This document shows, in pieces, positions 1 through 5,272 of a stretch of 7,766 nt of DNA; position 1 is the stretch's first letter; every line of letters starts with the position of its first letter. A model generated the notes under the pieces. The model made no database searches. It had not been told where the DNA came from and worked only from the letters and a program-made list of their open reading frames with translations. The position numbers and the translations under genes are program-made. Source of the stretch: Nitrososphaerota archaeon (GTDB taxonomy: Archaea > Thermoproteota > Nitrososphaeria > Nitrososphaerales > CADDZS01); NCBI GenBank assembly GCA_027886785.1, contig JAPCJV010000074.1, positions 1 through 7,766 of the forward strand, in the 5' to 3' direction.

Positions 1-51
1 ATGAACGAGTAGTATTTACTTTCAAGAAATCATCTTTCTATCCAAGCTAAT

Positions 52-59
52 GCTTAAAC
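52..59 (+). promoter_or_regulatory. TATA-like archaeal promoter element upstream of the zinc-ribbon/PH-like membrane protein
   Basis: The bases GCTTAAAC centre on about position 56. Archaeal TATA boxes usually lie about 26 bases before the transcription start, which places the start at about 82. An ATG sits exactly at 82-84, in frame with the downstream gene, as expected for a leaderless transcript. That frame hits TAA at 91-93, so the element's true gene start is in question. The call rests on position and base composition only. Confidence 0.45.
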
Positions 60-114
60 GCAAGAATCACTAGCTGACCAGATGGCGGGGTAAACGGCTT
101 CTAAGAAATGTCCC

Positions 115-852
115 ATGTGCGGGACACAAAATGCACAAAGTGCTAACGCCTGCAAATTCTGCGGTTACATTTTCGAGGATTTCAAAACTGCGGGTTTAAG
201 CTCGACTGATGGGAACATTGCGCCGCCCGCAAGCAAAGTCTCTGTGGACGAAAATCTAAACACGGTGCCCACAAATTCAAACGTAGAAAATTTTCCGGAC
301 ATTTCTACTTCGTCGACTTCTCCAGTATCGTCGATCAATACAGGTGCTGCAGTTTTCGTAGTTTCGAAATCTCTTCTTACTTCGATCCTTCCCTCACTGG
401 CGTACTTAGTCTTCGTCCTCCTTGTCACGCTTTCTTCAGGCTTGAACCTCTATACTCTTGGGATCTTTGTTTTTTTCATAGCCGTTGCAGTCTTGCCTCA
501 ATTATTCACTCCTAGAAGGTTCGAATTCTATGACGATCGGGTAAGAGTCCACAAAATTATCGGAGGGGACTCTGAAATTCCTTACTCTGACTTGACTTAC
601 AGCTTTTTCTCCCGAGGTAAAAGATCGCAGATTGTGCTTTCGTCTTTGACGCGGAGGAGGCAACAGCTCGCCATACCTAGTAATCCCATAAACAAGGATT
701 TAGGCATGGACCTCAACAAATTTCTGGAAACTAAAATGAAAAAACCGGAAGCAAAAACCTCGGGCAAAAATACTTCGTCTGATCGTTCTGCTGGTTCTAC
801 AGCGGCGAACCCTGATTCTGATTCCGAATCAAACCAGAAATCCGTTTTTTAG
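115..852 (+). CDS. Zinc-ribbon, two-TM membrane protein with PH-like domain; N-terminus apparently disrupted
   Basis: The protein is 245 residues from the first available ATG. Cysteines at residues 2, 13 and 16 belong to a zinc ribbon whose first cysteine is encoded just upstream (TGT at 109-111), giving the pattern CPMC followed by CKFC. A Ser/Thr/Asn-rich linker (about 25-80) follows, then two membrane helices (about 88-107 and 112-130). A basic, beta-rich segment (about 134-206, with FEFYDDRVRV and EIPYSDL) resembles the PH-like domain of the bacterial/archaeal YdbS type. The tail is charged and low in complexity. The expected product is a small membrane protein with cytosolic zinc-ribbon and PH-like parts; its function is unknown. 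The 115 start removes half of the first zinc knuckle. An in-frame ATG at 82, placed well for a leaderless start, is separated from the ribbon by TAA at 91-93, with no ATG, GTG or TTG between that stop and 115. This suggests a nonsense mutation, a sequence error or an unusual start. Confidence 0.7.
   Translation: MCGTQNAQSANACKFCGYIFEDFKTAGLSSTDGNIAPPASKVSVDENLNTVPTNSNVENFPDISTSSTSPVSSINTGAAVFVVSKSLLTSILPSLAYLVFVLLVTLSSGLNLYTLGIFVFFIAVAVLPQLFTPRRFEFYDDRVRVHKIIGGDSEIPYSDLTYSFFSRGKRSQIVLSSLTRRRQQLAIPSNPINKDLGMDLNKFLETKMKKPEAKTSGKNTSSDRSAGSTAANPDSDSESNQKSVF
845..850 (+). terminator. T-run terminator candidate
   Basis: A run of six T residues overlaps the stop codon of the zinc-ribbon/PH-like gene, immediately before the convergent dehydrogenase gene. 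Archaeal RNA polymerase often terminates at short T-runs without a hairpin. Support is only the run and its position between convergent genes. Confidence 0.3.
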
Positions 853-871
853 AATAACTTGCTTATGACAA

Positions 872-1645
872 CTAGGCGGCTGTGTACCCTCCGTCTACTG
901 CAAGTACCTGCCCCGTCACGTAACGGGAGGCTTCAGAAGCGAGGAAAACAACCACCCCCTTCAGATCGTCGTCCTCCCCCAGCCTTTTCATGGGGCTTTG
1001 GTCTATCATCCTGTCCCCGAATTTTTCAATGAAAGCAGAGGTCATCTTGGTCGGAAAGAAGCTAGGTGCGATCGCATTGACCACAATGTTATTCGTTGCC
1101 ATTTTGATTGCAAGTTCTCTGGTCAAAGAAATAATTCCTCCTTTGCTCGCAGTATAGCCAACAGTATTCATGAAATCCGGGGGTGAGACCAGCCCCACAA
1201 TCGACGAGACATTAATGATTCTCCCCCATCCATTTTCTTTCATGATGGGAATGACTGCCTGACAGGCAAGGAAAGTTCCGGTTAGATTCACACGGAGTAC
1301 CTGCTCCCACTTTTCAAGCGGCATGTCCTCGATCGGGGCTCCCCAAGTCGCGCCACTGTTATTCACCAAGATATCGAGTTTCCCAAATTTCTCATTAACT
1401 GAATCGACTACATCGGTAACGCTTTTTTTATCAGAAACATCAAGCTTCTCTGAAAAGGCAGCTCTCCCAGTTGCAGCCTTGATCTCTTCCGCGACAACTG
1501 CGCATTGTTCTGCATTTCTGGAGGCAACCCAGACGTCAGAACCAGCTTCTGCAAGCGCGAAAGCAATGGTTCTCCCTAGGCCCTTGCTTCCACCCGTAAC
1601 CAAGGCAGACTTTCCAGAAAGATCGAAAAGTTTCAGCGCGTTCAT
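872..1645 (-). CDS. Classical short-chain dehydrogenase/reductase (SDR family, FabG/gluconate-5-dehydrogenase-like)
   Basis: At 257 residues this is the usual length for a classical SDR, a cytosolic NAD(P)-dependent oxidoreductase with a Rossmann fold. The cofactor-binding glycine motif TGGSKGLG is at residues 17-24. The NNSGA motif is at 95-99 and the catalytic Asn is at 120. The serine is S147 or S148, and the active-site YTASK gives Tyr164 and Lys168. The C-terminal VTGQVLAVDGG is typical of the FabG-like branch. SRN at 42-44 after the second strand suggests NADP preference, which is an inference. All catalytic residues are present and the frame is intact. The exact substrate (3-oxoacyl thioester, sugar acid or other alcohol/ketone) cannot be told from sequence. 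The gene has its own TATA-like element (1676-1682), giving a leader of only a few bases. Its neighbours do not indicate a pathway. The ATG at 1645 starts just before the first beta strand, as expected. Confidence 0.92.
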   Translation of the reverse strand: MNALKLFDLSGKSALVTGGSKGLGRTIAFALAEAGSDVWVASRNAEQCAVVAEEIKAATGRAAFSEKLDVSDKKSVTDVVDSVNEKFGKLDILVNNSGATWGAPIEDMPLEKWEQVLRVNLTGTFLACQAVIPIMKENGWGRIINVSSIVGLVSPPDFMNTVGYTASKGGIISLTRELAIKMATNNIVVNAIAPSFFPTKMTSAFIEKFGDRMIDQSPMKRLGEDDDLKGVVVFLASEASRYVTGQVLAVDGGYTAA

Positions 1646-1675
1646 TTACTTCAAATTCAAAAATCTTGGCGCCTG

Positions 1676-1682
1676 TATAAAG
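1676..1682 (-). promoter_or_regulatory. TATA box of the SDR gene
   Basis: The minus strand reads CTTTATA here, centred about 34 bases upstream of the ATG at 1645. Transcription would start near 1653 with a leader of roughly 8 bases, too short for an SD site, and none is seen. This matches the near-leaderless pattern of other genes in the window. Confidence 0.5.
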
Positions 1683-1731
1683 CTGTGAAACAACTTTCAA
1701 ATTACGGATTAATGATAGAGCTCATTGAAGT

Positions 1732-2016
1732 CTAGTACAGGCGGCGTCCGGCGGGTTGCTGCAGTCCACACTCAGGGCAGTAATCCGCTATAGCCAGGAT
1801 ATTGGTTCCGCACTTTGGACAGATTTTTTCGTAAGATAGATTGTCCTTACTTTGTTCGATTCCGGAGACAGCGAGAGTTATAGCTTCCTTAGGTTCAGCC
1901 TTTTTCTTATTTGCATTCTCGAGAAAAGTCATGATGCCGTAAATCAAAAGGAAGAAAATCGCGAAGAGGACGGCAAAGAGAACCACTAAGGCGATTAGAG
2001 GTTCGACTGCAGCCAT
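1732..2016 (-). CDS. Small membrane-anchored zinc-ribbon protein
   Basis: This 94-residue protein has one strongly hydrophobic N-terminal helix (about 6-31). A short basic stretch (NANKKK) follows and suggests that the C-terminal part faces the cytosol. A linker leads to a zinc ribbon with CPKC at 66-69 and CPEC at 80-83, and the protein ends in a short tail, QQPAGRRLY. The four cysteines fit one structural Zn2+ site. Such proteins are common in archaea and mostly uncharacterised, so no function is assigned. The ATG at 2016 lies about 30 bases from a TATA-like element, consistent with a leaderless or nearly leaderless mRNA. The gene lies 62 bases after the SufC stop but has its own promoter, so cotranscription with sufC is possible but not required. 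The promoter is framed by an 8-base inverted repeat. Confidence 0.85.
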   Translation of the reverse strand: MAAVEPLIALVVLFAVLFAIFFLLIYGIMTFLENANKKKAEPKEAITLAVSGIEQSKDNLSYEKICPKCGTNILAIADYCPECGLQQPAGRRLY

Positions 2017-2026
2017 TCTGCAGAGT

Positions 2027-2061
2027 ACTAGTGACCGCGGATGCTTAAAGTCTTCACTAGT
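2027..2061. repeat. 8-base perfect inverted repeat flanking a TATA box
   Basis: ACTAGTGA at 2027-2034 is matched by its exact reverse complement TCACTAGT at 2054-2061, with 19 bases between. The centre (about 2044) falls on the TATA element at 2044-2050. The spacing between equivalent arm positions is about 27 bases. The arms could be two half-sites of a regulator acting on this promoter, or a chance palindrome, since each arm contains the self-complementary ACTAGT. Confidence 0.4.
2044..2050 (-). promoter_or_regulatory. TATA box of the small zinc-ribbon membrane protein gene
   Basis: The minus strand reads CTTTAAG, centred about 31 bases from the ATG at 2016. It lies between the sufC stop and this gene, which argues for an independent transcription unit. 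Confidence 0.5.
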
Positions 2062-2078
2062 TTTTCGTGCGTGAGAAG

Positions 2079-2861
2079 TTAAGGTGCGGGTTTGGATTTG
2101 GATTCGGACTCGTCCTCATCCACGCCCTGAATCCAACTGTATCCTTTTTCGTCTAGCTTGTTCGCAAGTTCGGGACCACCTGAAACCGCAATTCTACCTT
2201 TCACCAGGACGTGCACGAATTGCGGTTTTACGTAACGCAGAATTCTCTGGTAATGGGTGATCAACAGAATCCCGATCTCGGCGCTCTTCACGGAGTTTAT
2301 CCCGTCAGACACGAGCTTCAGTGCATCTATATCTAAACCAGAATCAGTTTCATCCAATACCGCAAACTTCGGCCGGAGCACCGAAAGCTGGACTACTTCT
2401 GCCTTCTTTTTCTCCCCGCCAGAAAAGCCCTCGTTCAAGTACCTAGTTGCAAAGCTTCGTTCCATCCCGACGACCTCGAATTTGTCTTCCAGTAATTTCC
2501 TGAAATCCCGCACCAGCATCGGCTCGTCCTTACGGACTGCGTTATAGGAAATTCTTAGGAAATTCGATAAACTTACTCCGGGAATTTCGAGTGGATACTG
2601 GAAGCCCAAAAATAAACCTTGAAGTGCCCGCTGGTTCGGCGGCATGTTCTTGATACTAACATCGTCGATTTTGATATCGCCGGAAAGCAGCTTGTATTTC
2701 GGATGTCCCATCATGGTATAGGCTAAGGTGCTCTTTCCAGACCCGTTGGGGCCCATGAACGCATGGATTTCTCCGGTGTTTACAACAAGAGATACACCTT
2801 TGAGGATCTCCTTGCCTTCGATCCCCGCGTGAACATCGATTATCTCTAATTTGTGACTCAT
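2079..2861 (-). CDS. sufC: Fe-S cluster assembly ATPase SufC
   Basis: SufC is the soluble ABC-type ATPase that works with the SufB/SufD scaffold to build Fe-S clusters in the cytosol. This copy has 260 residues, close to the usual 245-260. It has Walker A GPNGSGKST at 37-45, the Q-loop in LGFQYPLEIPGVS with Gln88, the signature FSGGEKKK at 146-153, Walker B FAVLDETDSGLD at 166-177 and the switch His203 in LLITHYQ. The SufC-typical FQYPLEIPG and LDETDSGLDIDAL distinguish it from transporter ATPases. The C-terminal 15 residues are a charged tail (DEDESESKSK). An upstream GTG at 2909 is in frame. The ATG at 2861 is preferred because GGGAGAGGG (2867-2875) gives an SD match, the family alignment begins there, and the nearer TATA-like element (2924-2930) predicts transcription starting downstream of 2909. 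No sufB or sufD flanks it in this window. Confidence 0.95.
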   Translation of the reverse strand: MSHKLEIIDVHAGIEGKEILKGVSLVVNTGEIHAFMGPNGSGKSTLAYTMMGHPKYKLLSGDIKIDDVSIKNMPPNQRALQGLFLGFQYPLEIPGVSLSNFLRISYNAVRKDEPMLVRDFRKLLEDKFEVVGMERSFATRYLNEGFSGGEKKKAEVVQLSVLRPKFAVLDETDSGLDIDALKLVSDGINSVKSAEIGILLITHYQRILRYVKPQFVHVLVKGRIAVSGGPELANKLDEKGYSWIQGVDEDESESKSKPAP

Positions 2862-2866
2862 AAAAT

Positions 2867-2875
2867 CCCTCTCCC
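2867..2875 (-). promoter_or_regulatory. Ribosome binding site deciding the sufC start
   Basis: The minus strand reads GGGAGAGGG, ending 5 bases before the ATG at 2861. It is one of the clear SD sites in the window and fits a gene with a leader of about 40 bases. It supports 2861 over the upstream GTG at 2909. Confidence 0.65.
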
Positions 2876-2923
2876 TTTCTGTCCCTCGAACCTTCAGAGC
2901 GGAATCCACCCGAAGTTGAGAGA

Positions 2924-2930
2924 CTTATAT
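2924..2930 (-). promoter_or_regulatory. Probable TATA box of sufC
   Basis: The minus strand reads ATATAAG, centred at about 2927, predicting a transcription start near 2900 and a leader of about 40 bases. A second AT-rich candidate (GATATAAC, about 2938-2945) lies just upstream and would start transcription near 2915. The choice between them affects whether the GTG at 2909 could be used. Confidence 0.45.
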
Positions 2931-2953
2931 GACGTATGTTATATCTTGTTCCT

Positions 2954-2959
2954 AAAAAA
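2954..2959 (-). terminator. T-run terminator candidate after the four-TM protein gene
   Basis: Six consecutive T residues on the minus strand, about 95 bases past the stop at 3054 and just before the sufC promoter. The position suits transcription termination between the two genes. There is no hairpin. Confidence 0.3.
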
Positions 2960-3053
2960 TATTGTGTGTGCTAATGATCTCCCGTGTGCCAAAATGCCCT
3001 GACTGGATGAAACAGAAGGGCCGAACTACTATGATGCGCTAACGGATAAACCA

Positions 3054-3497
3054 TCACTTGTTCTCGGTCGTTGCTTTGGAAACGGGCATAACACCGGACG
3101 ACGGCTTTCTTGGATTTTCTCGGTAAACCATTGAAGCAAAGATAAACACGCCAATCAGAACAACCGCTGTAATCACTTCGACAATGCTAACGAGAACCGG
3201 AGCTTTAAGCGGCGTGACCAACCCAAGTTGATCGCTGATAGTCACTATCAGATAGAGAATCGACCCAATGATTGCGATTACGGATGCAACGCGGGGCTTG
3301 ATGAAAAGCAGAATGATCGATGCGATATTCAAGAACAACCCGAGGAAAAGTACGACTAGCCAACGCAGTGAAGATGAATTGCCAAGCAAAGCCGAAGCAC
3401 GGGTTTCAAAAACGACTGGAGAAATCAGAAAGTCGCAGAACACGAATACAAGGAGCAATACAACTAGAATCTTGACGTTTCTGGAGAGTTTTTTCAT
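3054..3497 (-). CDS. Four-helix integral membrane protein, unknown function
   Basis: This 147-residue protein has four predicted membrane helices at about 8-28, 46-66, 69-88 and 101-124. Short loops include FETRASALLGNSSS after helix 1 and ISDQLGLVTPLKAP before helix 4. The N-terminus is basic (MKKLSRNVK) and the C-terminal tail is polar (YRENPRKPSSG...TTENK), so both ends are probably cytosolic. The loop and helix pattern resembles small uncharacterised archaeal four-helix membrane proteins. No catalytic motif or conserved charged residue inside the helices is seen, and no family was recognised. The start at 3497 is preceded by a TATA-like element with a leader of about 10 bases and no SD site. 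Confidence 0.8.
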   Translation of the reverse strand: MKKLSRNVKILVVLLLVFVFCDFLISPVVFETRASALLGNSSSLRWLVVLFLGLFLNIASIILLFIKPRVASVIAIIGSILYLIVTISDQLGLVTPLKAPVLVSIVEVITAVVLIGVFIFASMVYRENPRKPSSGVMPVSKATTENK

Positions 3498-3529
3498 ACG
3501 ATCCGAGCTGATTGTCGATTACCGGCTCA

Positions 3530-3537
3530 ATAATAAG
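3530..3537 (-). promoter_or_regulatory. TATA box of the four-TM membrane protein gene
   Basis: The minus strand reads CTTATTAT, centred at about 3533, 36 bases from the ATG at 3497. Transcription would start near 3507. This is the last feature of the minus-strand block before the accessory region. Confidence 0.45.
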
Positions 3538-3877
3538 TTTCTCTTACAGGATTGAAAGTTACTTACTGCAGTCTACGCAAAGAGACATGAAAAATTCGAC
3601 GGGATATCATGAACTCTCATGGGGGGTATCTTCATTACCCGCAAACCAAGGATTTCATTAACCCTTGATGGCCGTCCAACTTGTAATGGCTCCCGTCCTA
3701 AGATGTGTAATAATTCGTTGCTCTACAGTGCGCCAGGAGCTATTACCACCGACGCTGCTCAAAGTAGTGCAGAATAAATGATTATTTCACGATTGACGAT
3801 TCACGAGTTACCTCCAGATCGTGCTTGATCCTGGTACCATATCTTATGCGAAAAAATCGCTGAATTTTCCAAGGGTT
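3538..3877. other. Gene-free region with short repeats and two inverted GGACG motifs
   Basis: No convincing gene, tRNA or other structural RNA was found on either strand. The stretch holds CGTCC at 3673-3677 and 3694-3698 (reverse complement of GGACG, 21 bases apart) and TTCATTA followed by CCC or ACCC at 3631 and 3654 (23 bases apart). A weak 5-base hairpin, GGGTA/TACCC, lies at 3624-3640. Three tandem seven-base units close to TCACGAT lie at 3787-3807. It separates the minus-strand block from the plus-strand accessory genes and presumably holds the promoter of the latter. AT-rich candidates lie at about 3774-3787 and 3840-3848, neither convincing. Confidence 0.5.
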
Positions 3878-3957
3878 GGACGCCTTGGACGGTTGAGAAG
3901 GACGGTCTGGACGCTTCAAACAGAGAAATTGGACGGAAAATTCACATGTCTGGACGG
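3878..3957 (+). repeat. GGACG direct-repeat array at the start of the HTH/coiled-coil gene
   Basis: GGACG occurs six times, at 3878, 3887, 3900, 3909, 3931 and 3952. Four copies (3887, 3909, 3931, 3952) are spaced 22, 22 and 21 bases, about two helical turns, and most share TTGGACGG or CTGGACG(G/C). The first and third copies are also 22 apart. The spacing is not a multiple of three, so protein-coding repetition does not explain it. The last copy lies inside the coding sequence, just after the ATG at 3946. The layout resembles a multi-site operator or iteron-like array and could serve autoregulation by the HTH protein downstream. Confidence 0.5.
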
Positions 3958-4518
3958 CGCAATAATCCTCTTTGTAAAGGAAATTTCGCATTGTCCACAG
4001 AAACAACGTTCAACGAAAATGAGATCGCAGTTTGCCAAGCCTATCTTACAAGGACTAGAGACGAAGCAGTGAAGATGCTAGGTGTCGGGGCAGGGAGCGT
4101 TTCTAGGACCTGGCAAAAGTTCATCCTTCTAGGTGGGAAGGACCTAGAGAGTCAGAAGAAGATTTCACTTTCGTTGAAGAAGGATAGTGTGACTATTGAC
4201 GAAGCTCTGGGTGCACTGGATCTATATCGACTCCTGAAACAGGAAGGTATCTCGGATCCTGTCCAGGTTGAGACGTTAGTTGAAGCCGCCAGCAATTTAG
4301 TAAGGGCAGATCCGAATCTAGACCATGTCCATTTGATGGCAACTGCAGGAAAAATGCTCGATGCGGAACAATCGACGGGGAAGACGTATGAGGAACAGCT
4401 CGAGGACTACCACGAGCTTAACGCCAAATCAGATGAATTGAGAGGAGAGATCGCCAACAGGAGGAAGCTGCCACTGCAGAAAGTGGAAAGAACAGAGCTC
4501 TCGCCGATGAAAGGGTAA
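3946..4518 (+). CDS. HTH and coiled-coil protein, N-terminal part (split by a frameshift)
   Basis: The 190-residue reading has an N-terminal helix-turn-helix-like segment (about 36-60, TRDEAVKMLGVGAGSVSRTWQKF) that resembles a DNA-binding fold recognising sites through SVSRTW. A helical domain follows (about 81-145, with DLYRLLKQEGISDP and LVEAASNLVRADPNL), then the beginning of a coiled coil (from about 146). The last 15-20 residues (RRKLPLQKVERTELSPMKG) lose the heptad character, while the -1 frame from about 4455 continues it with QEEAATAES and onward. The natural product therefore seems to run into the next reading frame, making a protein of about 440 residues. The pattern matches archaeal coiled-coil proteins of unknown role with N-terminal regulatory domains; family membership is an inference from memory. 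No SD site precedes 3946. The frame is open back to 3829 without an ATG, GTG or TTG, so the true start is uncertain. Confidence 0.6.
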   Translation: MSGRRNNPLCKGNFALSTETTFNENEIAVCQAYLTRTRDEAVKMLGVGAGSVSRTWQKFILLGGKDLESQKKISLSLKKDSVTIDEALGALDLYRLLKQEGISDPVQVETLVEAASNLVRADPNLDHVHLMATAGKMLDAEQSTGKTYEEQLEDYHELNAKSDELRGEIANRRKLPLQKVERTELSPMKG

Positions 4519-4607
4519 CCGTACAACAGCTCAGAGACTATGTCCAAGCGCGCGATTCGCTGCGTAATCTAGGAGGCGATGTAGAGAACCTGCCCAAGCT
4601 CAACAAC

Positions 4608-5267
4608 ATGCTTTCCAATGCGGAACGAACCGTCTACGATATAGAGAAAATCATGTCGGAAATTTCCGCCCTGAAAGATCTTAGAATAGAAAAAGAGTCG
4701 GTTGAGGGGCAGATCGCAACGAAAAAAGCAGAAGAGCAGTTGCTGCAGACCAAAACAGGAATCGCCGAGGTTCAATTGCAGGTTCTGAAAGCAGAGATTA
4801 CCCAATACGAGGAGTCGATTAAGAAGATTTCAGATGAGTACGTCAAAGAGGTGAAAAAGAGACTCGGTTCTCTAGAGACTACCTTGAACAATGCATACGC
4901 GGCCAATTGGAATACGATCCGAGAGAGCGCCACTTCCGTAAGAACCACGATCGAAGCTATGAATTCTACACTAGAAAAATCCGTCCCGAAGATTCAAGAG
5001 TTTTCTAATGTTCTCATAAAAGCAGACGAACTTGCCGCACAAATTGCAAGTAACGGAGAAATGTTCCACCTCTACGAATTGACCCATAGAGGCAGGGGCG
5101 GGGAGGTCGTCGTGCTCATCATAGTGTCCAAGGTTTTACATGGGTTTGTGATATGGGCCACGCAAAATCCGGGAATTGTGCCAGCTGAATTGGTCCAATG
5201 TGTCCAAATTGTAGTCGGGCAGGTGGAAACACAACTCCAAAAGGCTACTCCGAATCCAAGGGCGTAA
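4608..5267 (+). CDS. Coiled-coil protein, C-terminal part of the frameshifted HTH gene
   Basis: The reading from ATG 4608 has 219 residues, but the same frame is coding-like back to at least 4503 (DERVTVQQLRDYV, then SLRNLGGDVENLPKLNNML) and open from 4437. There is no SD site before 4608. The segment is therefore best seen as the second half of the gene starting at 3946. A long alpha-helical coiled coil spans about 12-150, rich in E, K, Q and spaced L/I. A compact helical C-terminal domain follows (about 151-208, with LYELTHRGRGGEVVVLIIVSKVLHGFVIWATQNPGIVPAELV). No membrane helix is convincing; VVVLIIVSKVL is short and amphipathic. The architecture suggests a DNA-associated dimer or scaffold in which the HTH binds DNA and the coiled coil joins subunits. 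This is inferred, and no catalytic motif is visible. The gene is intact only if -1 frameshifting or a sequence error restores the frame. Confidence 0.6.
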   Translation: MLSNAERTVYDIEKIMSEISALKDLRIEKESVEGQIATKKAEEQLLQTKTGIAEVQLQVLKAEITQYEESIKKISDEYVKEVKKRLGSLETTLNNAYAANWNTIRESATSVRTTIEAMNSTLEKSVPKIQEFSNVLIKADELAAQIASNGEMFHLYELTHRGRGGEVVVLIIVSKVLHGFVIWATQNPGIVPAELVQCVQIVVGQVETQLQKATPNPRA

Positions 5268-5272
5268 CTAGG

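Noticed and set aside
1711..1726. Short hairpin (AATGA/TCATT) after the small zinc-ribbon gene
   Set aside because: It is a weak AT-rich five-base stem with no T-run and is likely chance.
2862..2909. N-terminal extension of SufC from GTG 2909
   Set aside because: The extra 16 residues have no family counterpart, the SD site points to 2861, and the nearer TATA-like element puts transcription start downstream of 2909.
3624..3640. Hairpin GGGTA/TACCC with a seven-base loop
   Set aside because: The stem is only five pairs, with no T-run after it and no nearby gene end in a fitting orientation.
3541..3780. Possible tRNA or structured RNA in the long intergenic region
   Set aside because: No T-loop consensus, acceptor-stem pairing or CCA-adjacent structure was found on either strand.
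3878..3957. CRISPR array interpretation of the repeats
   Set aside because: The repeat unit is only 5-8 bases with a 21-22 base period, far shorter than CRISPR repeats and spacers, and no cas gene is present.
3782..4006. Minus-strand reading frame across the GGACG array
   Set aside because: It has no recognisable domain, lies opposite the start of the HTH gene, and its composition only reflects the repeats (RPDRPSQPSKAS).
4608..5267. Independent gene starting at ATG 4608
   Set aside because: There is no SD site, and the same frame carries coding-like coiled-coil sequence upstream to at least 4503. It is better explained as the second half of a frameshifted gene, although it is listed at 4608 as the first usable ATG.
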